DNA from: Thermodesulfovibrio sp. | GTDB taxonomy: Bacteria; Nitrospirota; Thermodesulfovibrionia; Thermodesulfovibrionales; JdFR-85 | Reading direction: 5' to 3' | Assembly (NCBI GenBank): GCA_027050975.1 | Contig: JALUAR010000175.1 | Coordinates: forward strand, 1,850-12,139 | DNA: 10,290 bases | Shown here: positions 1 to 4,852 of the stretch, piece after piece | Layout of the letters: every line of letters begins with the position of its first letter | How positions within the stretch are numbered: the first letter of the stretch is position 1 | Notes under the pieces: model-generated | Told to the model about the DNA's origin: nothing | The model's input: only the letters and a program-made list of their open reading frames with translations | Databases searched by the model: none | Translations under genes and position numbers: made by a program

Positions 1-707
1 GTTGTCACTCTTCTGATATCATGAAGCCTGAGCTCAGGGAAATCCCCAGGCAATGGAAGTTCAGTTGGCACTTCAAGAACAACATAGGATGTCATGACTG
101 TCATGGAGGTGACCCTAATGATGCAGAAAATGCCATGTCTCCTGAGAGGGGGTTCGTTGGGGTGCCGGAGTATAAAAAGGTGCCAGAATTCTGTGGAAAA
201 TGCCATATAGGCATTCTGAAAAATTATTTGCGAAGCGGACACGGAAAGGCCCTGAAATCTGAAGGTACAGGCCCCAATTGTGTTACCTGTCACGGGGCTC
301 ATAACATTCAGAAGGCAAACATCGAGATAATAAATCAAAAGAGATGTACCCAATGTCACTCCTATGAGAGGGCAAAAAAGATGAAGCAGGCATTGTCGGT
401 TACTGAAAAGAAGATTGCCAAGATAGACAAGGCATTAAAAAATCTGAAGACAGAAGGTATCTATACAGAGGATGAGGATAAGATACTTTTCAGGATTCAT
501 GCAGATTTCAGAAGGCTCTTCCATAAGATCGATGTGGATCTAATCAAAAAAGAGACGGACCGGTATATAGAAAGGCTTATTCAGCTTGAAAAAAAGGTTA
601 GTAAAATCTATGACGAGTTAGAGTTCAGAAAGAACTTCTCGGCATTCATAATGTTGCTCTTCGTAGGAATGGGAATTATACTTGTAATGATATCAAAAAC
701 GAAATAG
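1..707 (+). CDS. Membrane-anchored multiheme c-type cytochrome, 5'-truncated by window edge
   Basis: The reading frame is open to the left edge. The codons at 3-8 read Cys-His, the end of a further CXXCH haem motif, so the ATG at 21 is internal and the true start lies upstream. Counting from that Met, four complete CXXCH haem-attachment motifs are visible: CHDCH (24-28), CGKCH (58-62), CVTCH (87-91) and CTQCH (109-113), giving at least five haems. SGHGKAL (72-78) and CHGAH (90-94) supply typical extra histidine ligands of periplasmic multihaem cytochromes. Residues about 120-200 are a charged, heptad-like helical region. A single hydrophobic segment (about 206-224) followed by a short basic tail then predicts anchoring of the haem domain to the inner membrane by its C terminus. 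It probably carries electrons between the quinone pool and a periplasmic partner (inference). The specific partner and donor are not visible. The gene ends 2 bp from the convergent flavoprotein gene. Confidence 0.9.
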   Translation, partial: CHSSDIMKPELREIPRQWKFSWHFKNNIGCHDCHGGDPNDAENAMSPERGFVGVPEYKKVPEFCGKCHIGILKNYLRSGHGKALKSEGTGPNCVTCHGAHNIQKANIEIINQKRCTQCHSYERAKKMKQALSVTEKKIAKIDKALKNLKTEGIYTEDEDKILFRIHADFRRLFHKIDVDLIKKETDRYIERLIQLEKKVSKIYDELEFRKNFSAFIMLLFVGMGIILVMISKTK

Positions 708-709
708 AT

Positions 710-2167
710 CTAATTATCATCTGAATCGCAGGCCCTTCCTTTGAAGTGAAAAAAGAGTTTGAGTCCCTTTCTGACCCTTTCGGAAAACAGCTTTGTAGAG
801 AGCAATCTTCCCGAAACCCGTTTATTTATCTCTGAAAGAGTGGGATAGGGATGCACTGCTGCTGCCAGGGTGGTTAACTTTACTTTACTGTTTAGGGCGG
901 CAACCCACTCGCTCAGTATTTCGCCTGCATGAAGGCCGAGTATCTGCACCCCTATGGGAGTGCCTTTTTCATTTAAAATCAGTTTGATCCTTCCATGTTC
1001 CTCTCCCTCTGCAATGGCACGGTCATTGTCTCGGAAGTCTTCGGTCCAGACAGTGTAATTAATACCTGACTGCCTGGCTCTTTTTTCATTAAATCCTATG
1101 CAGGCAAACTCGGGGTCGGTATAGGTGCACCATGGTATGTGGTTATAATTGACCTTCCTGGGAAGGTGAAAAACGGCGTTGCTTATTACAATTGAGCCTT
1201 CGTAACCGGCAGCATGGGTAAAGAGAAACCTGCCGGTAACGTCTCCTGCTCCGTATATGTGCTTTTGCGTGCTTCTCAGGCGGTTGTCCAGATTAATCCC
1301 CTTCTCATCGTACTCAACACCTATATGCTCAAGACCAAGGTCCGTAATATTCGGACTTCTTCCCATTGCAATGAAGAGGATATCGGCTCTAAGGCTCATC
1401 TCCTTGTTATTCTTTTTTATCACCACCTCCCTTTGATTGCCTATATTCTTTACCTTAAGGATGCGGCAGTTAAGGTGAAAGGTGATGCCTTCGCTTTTAA
1501 GATGTTCCATAAGGAGATCAGCCATGTCTTTGTCTTCCTTAGAGAGGATCTGATTGCTTCTCTGTACGACGGTTACATCGGTGCCTAAACGGCAGAATGC
1601 CTGAGCCATCTCTATAGCTATGGGCCCACCGCCAAGTACGATCATTGACTTTGGGAGCTCTTCAAGGGAAAAGATCTCCCTGTTTGTGACGAAGGGGGTC
1701 TCCTCTATGCTTTCTACGGGAGGAACGGACGGTGAGGAGCCGGTGGAGATAACGAATTTTTTAGCCGAGCATACCCTGCCGTTCAGTCTGACGGAGTGTT
1801 CGTCCACGAACTCAGGTGAGCCGAACTCAACCTTGGCTCCCAGTCTGCAGAAACGTTCCACTGAGTCATGCTTCTGTATTGTCTGTATAACGTTCTGAAT
1901 ACGTTTTGCAACCTCTTTGTACTCCACAGTGCCTATCGATGCCTCCGGAAGGCCTAAATCCTTAGCCCTTTTTATCAGGTGGTAAACCCGGGCTATCTTT
2001 ATCAGTGTTTTACTTGGAACACATCCGTAATGCAGACAGTCTCCGCCAAGGGCATGCTCTCTCTCTATGAGAACGGTCTTTACTCCCAGCTGTGCAGCAC
2101 CTGCCGTGACTGTTAACCCGGCAGCTCCTCCTCCTATAACGCATAAATCATAGTCGTACTTTTTCAT
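710..2167 (-). CDS. FAD-dependent pyridine nucleotide-disulfide oxidoreductase, MerA/Lpd-like
   Basis: This 485-residue protein has the full class I flavoprotein disulfide reductase layout. The FAD-binding GGGAAG is at 12-17, the redox-active CLHYGC at 44-49 (Cys44/Cys49 followed by VPSK), the NAD(P)H-binding GGGPIAIE at 179-186, and the second FAD motif GAGDV at 306-310. A C-terminal dimerisation domain follows. The C-terminal active-site motif is HPYPTLSE (439-446). Aligned with the HxHPTxxE motif of dihydrolipoamide dehydrogenase, the catalytic-base His position is Tyr441, as in mercuric reductase. It is nevertheless not a standard MerA: it lacks both the N-terminal metal-binding domain and the C-terminal vicinal Cys pair. 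Substrate unknown. Its start has a strong Shine-Dalgarno (AGAAGGAGG) within the 17 bp separating it from the upstream TVP38/TMEM64 gene, so the two form an operon. Fusions of these two families are known in other bacteria, suggesting joint function at the membrane. Confidence 0.92.
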   Translation of the reverse strand: MKKYDYDLCVIGGGAAGLTVTAGAAQLGVKTVLIEREHALGGDCLHYGCVPSKTLIKIARVYHLIKRAKDLGLPEASIGTVEYKEVAKRIQNVIQTIQKHDSVERFCRLGAKVEFGSPEFVDEHSVRLNGRVCSAKKFVISTGSSPSVPPVESIEETPFVTNREIFSLEELPKSMIVLGGGPIAIEMAQAFCRLGTDVTVVQRSNQILSKEDKDMADLLMEHLKSEGITFHLNCRILKVKNIGNQREVVIKKNNKEMSLRADILFIAMGRSPNITDLGLEHIGVEYDEKGINLDNRLRSTQKHIYGAGDVTGRFLFTHAAGYEGSIVISNAVFHLPRKVNYNHIPWCTYTDPEFACIGFNEKRARQSGINYTVWTEDFRDNDRAIAEGEEHGRIKLILNEKGTPIGVQILGLHAGEILSEWVAALNSKVKLTTLAAAVHPYPTLSEINKRVSGRLLSTKLFSERVRKGLKLFFHFKGRACDSDDN

Positions 2168-2184
2168 GCCGGCCTCCTTCTGTC

Positions 2185-2904
2185 TTAATCTTTGTGTTGC
2201 TGGGGCTTCTTCCCTTTTGCAGAGATACGTCTTCTGTAGAGGCTGACTGCCTTTTTGGCAATTAGTGGAAAGAGTCCCAGAAGGGCAAAAGAGATTATAA
2301 GTCCGGGTGACATTATTTCTCTAAGTGAGTCTATTTTTGCGAGTTCTTTTCCAGCGTTAACATACACAATAGTACCAGGAAGCATTCCTATCTGTGAGAC
2401 CCAATAGAATGTTCTAAGAGGAATCTTGGTTAGTCCCATTGCCAGATTAATCATCCAGAAGGGAAATATGGGGATAAGCCTCAGGGTAAAGAGATAAAAC
2501 TTTCCCTCCCTTTCGATTCCTTCGTTGATTTTTTTTATTCTATCCCCAATCTTTGACTGTACCCAGTCTCTGAGAAGAAAACGTGAAACCAAACAGGCCA
2601 GTGTTGCTCCCGTGGTGCTTGCAAAGGAGACAACGAGAGTGCCTACCCAGAGCCCGAAGAGTGCTCCTCCGGCAATTGTAAGCACTGCAGCACCGGGTAG
2701 TGAGAGGGATGTGGTGATTACGTAGATTATCATATAAACCACAATAACAACAAAGGTGTGTTCTCTGTAAAGAAGGGAGAATCTCTCCTTTGATGCTTTC
2801 AGATATTCAAGAGAGAGATACTGATCAAGGTCAAAAATTTTGAATAGTATTATTGCAAAAACAATAGAAAGAACTATAAGGATTTTTTTGATATTTTTTT
2901 TCAT
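2185..2904 (-). CDS. TVP38/TMEM64 family inner-membrane protein (VTT/SNARE-associated domain)
   Basis: This 239-residue polytopic membrane protein has an N-terminal hydrophobic helix (about 7-22) and a second one (about 51-68). They are followed by the Gly-rich VTT core with SLPGAAVLTIAGGALFG (68-84), GATLACLVSRFL (99-110) and LRLIPIFPFW (141-150), and then two more hydrophobic segments at about 165-185 and 200-218. The C-terminal tail is basic. The proline-rich RLIPIFP stretch and the SLPG entry motif are characteristic of the TVP38/TMEM64 branch of the DedA superfamily (Pfam SNARE_assoc, PF09335). Members are implicated in lipid scrambling or membrane homeostasis; the substrate here is unknown. 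It is the first gene of a two-gene operon with the MerA/Lpd-like flavoprotein downstream. The start codon at 2904 has only a poor Shine-Dalgarno upstream, but the N-terminal sequence looks natural and no better start is visible. Confidence 0.9.
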   Translation of the reverse strand: MKKNIKKILIVLSIVFAIILFKIFDLDQYLSLEYLKASKERFSLLYREHTFVVIVVYMIIYVITTSLSLPGAAVLTIAGGALFGLWVGTLVVSFASTTGATLACLVSRFLLRDWVQSKIGDRIKKINEGIEREGKFYLFTLRLIPIFPFWMINLAMGLTKIPLRTFYWVSQIGMLPGTIVYVNAGKELAKIDSLREIMSPGLIISFALLGLFPLIAKKAVSLYRRRISAKGKKPQQHKD

Positions 2905-2935
2905 TCTGTCTAAGAGGTAAAGATTCTTTGCCTTT

Positions 2936-2941
2936 ATTATA
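2936..2941 (-). promoter_or_regulatory. Candidate -10 box for the TVP38/oxidoreductase operon
   Basis: The minus strand reads a perfect TATAAT here, 32 bp upstream of the TVP38/TMEM64 start, which would give a leader of about 25 nt. No convincing -35 element is found at 15-18 bp spacing, so the call rests on the -10 match and on position in a divergent intergenic region. Confidence 0.45.
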
Positions 2942-2984
2942 CTGCATTATGAACTGTAATGGTGGTTTTTCGTTAAAATCGATT

Positions 2985-2993
2985 TGATATAAT
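2985..2993 (+). promoter_or_regulatory. Extended -10 promoter of the 3040 gene
   Basis: TGATATAAT is an extended -10 element (TGn followed by TATAAT at 2988-2993). The upstream -35 region is T-rich and poor, which extended -10 promoters tolerate. Transcription would start near 3000, giving a leader of about 40 nt that carries the Shine-Dalgarno at 3029-3034. Confidence 0.6.
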
Positions 2994-3028
2994 TAAAGTA
3001 AAGGGATGATTCTGACGATATTATCCAT

Positions 3029-3034
3029 AGGAGG
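3029..3034 (+). promoter_or_regulatory. Shine-Dalgarno AGGAGG deciding the start of the 3040 gene
   Basis: AGGAGG ends at 3034, so the in-frame GTG at 3034 overlaps the ribosome binding site and cannot be the start. ATG at 3040 (5-nt spacing) and ATG at 3043 (8-nt spacing) are both acceptable. Confidence 0.75.
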
Positions 3035-3039
3035 TGTTT

Positions 3040-3492
3040 ATGATGCGGGTAGCAGAGGGTATCGAACCTGAGAGATTTTTCAAATACTACTTACTAAAGG
3101 TATGTAATGAGGCCAGGGTTGATGCCCATGAACGTTTCCTTCAGATTGAGTATCTGTCCAAAATGCTGTCACGCTTTGTGGACCCGGAAAGGTATTTTGA
3201 TGACCCCGGAGACCTGGTAAGGATAATAGATGTTCTGAAAGAAGAGGTTGAGAAGATTGAGATCTCCCTTGATGCATACAAAAAGGCTGCGGACAAAATA
3301 CTGTTTTATCAGAGTTTTTATCCCGAGGCATTCAAGAAACGGCTTCTGGATATAAAGTTTTACTCAAAGGCTGCTCAAATGTTTTACAGGATTGTTGGCA
3401 GCTATAAGATACCTGTTTGTGGTTTGATATCTCAGGAGTACTCTTTATGGAGGTTTGTTCTTAGATCTGCAAGACAGAGATATCTCTTTTAA
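3040..3492 (+). CDS. Conserved-looking hypothetical protein, about 150 residues, predicted helical
   Basis: I do not recognise a family. From the ATG at 3040 the product is 150 residues (149 if the adjacent ATG at 3043 is used). It has no signal peptide or membrane segment and is rich in Phe, Tyr, Leu, Lys and Glu. Long amphipathic stretches suggest a soluble, almost entirely alpha-helical protein. Notable patches are ERFFKYYLLKVCNEAR near the N terminus, the acidic VDPERYFDDPGDL, and an aromatic-rich C-terminal half with FYPEAFKKRLLDIKFYSKAA. It has its own extended -10 promoter and a strong ribosome binding site. It is monocistronic, with its end 4 bp from the convergent SspB-like gene. The good translation signals, full-length open frame and natural composition argue that it is a real gene. 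No function can be assigned. Confidence 0.8.
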   Translation: MMRVAEGIEPERFFKYYLLKVCNEARVDAHERFLQIEYLSKMLSRFVDPERYFDDPGDLVRIIDVLKEEVEKIEISLDAYKKAADKILFYQSFYPEAFKKRLLDIKFYSKAAQMFYRIVGSYKIPVCGLISQEYSLWRFVLRSARQRYLF

Positions 3493-3496
3493 GAGT

Positions 3497-3943
3497 TTAG
3501 CCCTTTTTCCTGAAATCCACCTTAATAACCTTTTCCTTCTCCTTTGTTTCCTCCTTTGCCTGTAAAGTCTCGGTATTTTCCTCTGAGGGCTTATAAGTCG
3601 ATGCGGTTTTGTCCGTATCAAAAAGGGATAAAAACTGGGTGTTTATTTCCGGTGAATAGACCCCTATTATATGGTCAACAGGTATGAGACAGTGTTCGGT
3701 CTGGGTGCCAAACACAAGGGTTGCCTCAATCCCCCACTCCTGCCACTGAAACTTCATTCTTTTGTTAAAGACTAAAACAATCCCTTTTTCCTTCTCTTCA
3801 GGTAAAAATCCCCTTTTCCCGATAACTACATCTTTATGATATCTCACAACAATAAAGACCCTGCCGGTTATGTCGAGAAGCTCGAAGAAGATATGTTTCT
3901 TAAGGGCATTAAGTCTCTCGATAGCCTCGTTACTCTGTTTCAT
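3497..3943 (-). CDS. sspB: SspB-like ClpXP protease adaptor (probable)
   Basis: This 148-residue soluble protein has the SspB pattern. After an N-terminal helix (about 5-22) come beta strands: RVFIVVRY (28-35), GIVLVFN (54-60), GIEATLVFG (71-79) and CLIPVDHIIGVYSP (85-98). The last includes the 'vP..ai.g..dps' signature that closes the substrate-binding domain. A highly charged, presumably disordered linker (about 110-137) leads to the C-terminal tail KVIKVDFRKKG (138-148). This resembles the ClpX-docking tail of alphaproteobacterial SspB, a hydrophobic VxxxDxFRKK-like end. In the known family, SspB delivers ssrA-tagged and other substrates to ClpXP through this tail. The assignment rests on pattern similarity only. 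The start codon at 3943 lacks a Shine-Dalgarno and lies about 2 nt from the predicted transcription start. The gene is divergent from rodZ. Confidence 0.68.
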   Translation of the reverse strand: MKQSNEAIERLNALKKHIFFELLDITGRVFIVVRYHKDVVIGKRGFLPEEKEKGIVLVFNKRMKFQWQEWGIEATLVFGTQTEHCLIPVDHIIGVYSPEINTQFLSLFDTDKTASTYKPSEENTETLQAKEETKEKEKVIKVDFRKKG

Positions 3944-3951
3944 AATTAATC

Positions 3952-3980
3952 ATTATAACACTCATAAACGAAAAGTTGAA
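3952..3980 (-). promoter_or_regulatory. Promoter of the sspB-like gene, giving a near-leaderless mRNA
   Basis: On the minus strand, TATAAT (3957 to 3952) lies 8 bp before the start codon, with a weak TTCAAC -35 (3980 to 3975) at exactly 17 bp. Transcription would begin about 2 nt before the ATG at 3943. No purine-rich ribosome binding site precedes that ATG. Confidence 0.5.
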
Positions 3981-4002
3981 AGAATTTTTTTTCGATTTTT
4001 CC

Positions 4003-4031
4003 TTGATTTTTTTATAGCCAATAGGTATAAT
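4003..4031 (+). promoter_or_regulatory. Sigma70-type promoter of rodZ
   Basis: TTGATT (4003-4008) and TATAAT (4026-4031) are separated by the optimal 17 bp. The predicted start is near 4038, giving a leader of about 29 nt before the rodZ ATG at 4067. It lies back to back with the sspB-like promoter. Confidence 0.75.
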
Positions 4032-4040
4032 TTATATTGG
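4018..4040. promoter_or_regulatory. Inverted repeat over the rodZ -10 box, possible operator
   Basis: CCAATA (4018-4023) and TATTGG (4035-4040) are perfect 6-bp inverted arms with an 11-bp spacer containing the TATAAT box and ending near the predicted transcription start. The position suits a repressor site, but short arms in AT-rich DNA can arise by chance and no cognate regulator is visible. Confidence 0.3.
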
Positions 4041-4066
4041 AATTAAACATCTTTAAAGGGGGAGGT

Positions 4067-4804
4067 ATGCTCGGGGAATACCTCAGAAAACACCGGGAAG
4101 AGGCTTCTCTCTCTCTCAAGGATATATCCCAGCAGACCAGAATAAGGGTTGATTATCTACGTGCGCTTGAGGATGAGGATTTTGATAAGATTCCTGGTAA
4201 GGTCTTTGTAAAGGGATATATAAAGGAGTATTTGAGGATTTTGTCCATTTCCCCAGACGAAGCTTTGAGGCTTTATGAAGAGGATATTCGTTCAAAAGAG
4301 CCTGAGGAGGAGCATGTACCGGTAGTTGAGAAAAAGAGACGGCTTCCATATCAGATACTTTATCCTGTTATTGTATTAATAATAGCCATTCCTCTGATAA
4401 TCTTCTACACAAAAAAGGATAACTCAACGGATCAGATTATCCAGAGTGCCAAAAAAGAGGCAGTCTCTGTTAAGAAAGAGGAGGACAGCGGGTTACTGCT
4501 GTCACCACTCAGTACAGCTGAGGCTGATTATACCAACAAGCATATTCTCAAGATCAGCACAATGGAAGAGACCTGGGTATTTATTAACATTGATAATGAT
4601 CTGAAATATTCAATGATTCTGAAACCTGGAGAGATCAGGTCCTGGACCGGAAAAGAGAAGTTTTATTTAAGAATAGGTAATGCCGGAGGAATAAAGATTT
4701 CCTTTGATGGCAAGGACTTGGGTTCTCCCGGTAGGAAGGGGGAGGTGGTAAGTCTGACGCTTCCCGAGGAGATTGGTAAGTTTAAGGACCATCTACCTGA
4801 ATAA
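4067..4804 (+). CDS. rodZ: RodZ-type cytoskeletal protein: HTH, transmembrane helix, DUF4115
   Basis: This 245-residue protein has the complete RodZ architecture. The N-terminal HTH_25 domain runs MLGEYLRKHREEASLSLKDI (1-20), then TRIRVDYLRALEDEDFDKIPG (24-44) and VFVKGYIKEYLRILSI (46-61). A basic stop (KKRR, 89-92) precedes a single transmembrane helix (about 95-115). A polar linker follows, and then a periplasmic beta-rich DUF4115 domain with TWVFINIDND (169-178), LKPGEIRSW (185-193) and LRIGNAGGIKISFDGKDLG (201-219). RodZ couples the MreB filament to the cell-wall elongation machinery and supports rod shape. The start is placed at the ATG at 4067 because family members begin right at this motif, with GGGGGAGG just upstream; the in-frame TTG at 4037 coincides with the predicted transcription start. 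A 48-bp gap to nrdJ contains that gene's own promoter. Confidence 0.9.
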   Translation: MLGEYLRKHREEASLSLKDISQQTRIRVDYLRALEDEDFDKIPGKVFVKGYIKEYLRILSISPDEALRLYEEDIRSKEPEEEHVPVVEKKRRLPYQILYPVIVLIIAIPLIIFYTKKDNSTDQIIQSAKKEAVSVKKEEDSGLLLSPLSTAEADYTNKHILKISTMEETWVFINIDNDLKYSMILKPGEIRSWTGKEKFYLRIGNAGGIKISFDGKDLGSPGRKGEVVSLTLPEEIGKFKDHLPE

Positions 4805-4837
4805 CACGCCACAGACCGTCTAATTTCGTTGCCATTC

Positions 4838-4846
4838 TGCTATAAT
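4838..4846 (+). promoter_or_regulatory. Extended -10 promoter of nrdJ, leaderless arrangement
   Basis: TGCTATAAT is an extended -10 element. With a usual 7-nt distance from TATAAT (4841-4846), transcription would start at 4853, exactly the A of the nrdJ ATG. No -35 match and no Shine-Dalgarno are present between the rodZ stop and this ATG. Confidence 0.55.
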
Positions 4847-4852
4847 TTATCT

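Noticed and set aside
1214..1588. Plus-strand open frame inside the flavoprotein gene
   Set aside because: It is an antisense shadow of a clearly recognised enzyme, with no ribosome site and no domain.
710..2167. Calling the flavoprotein a true mercuric reductase (merA)
   Set aside because: It lacks the N-terminal metal-binding domain and the C-terminal vicinal cysteines needed for Hg(II) handling, and no other mer gene is nearby.
3476..3490. AGAGATATCTCT palindrome followed by T residues as a terminator at the convergent junction
   Set aside because: It would form only a 4-bp stem and lies inside coding sequence; too weak to call.
4037..4066. TTG start for rodZ ten codons upstream
   Set aside because: It coincides with the predicted transcription start, and family members begin at the MLGEYLR motif encoded from 4067.
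4829..4852. TTG start for nrdJ eight codons upstream
   Set aside because: It lies upstream of the predicted transcription start, has no ribosome site, and adds residues not resembling the family N terminus.
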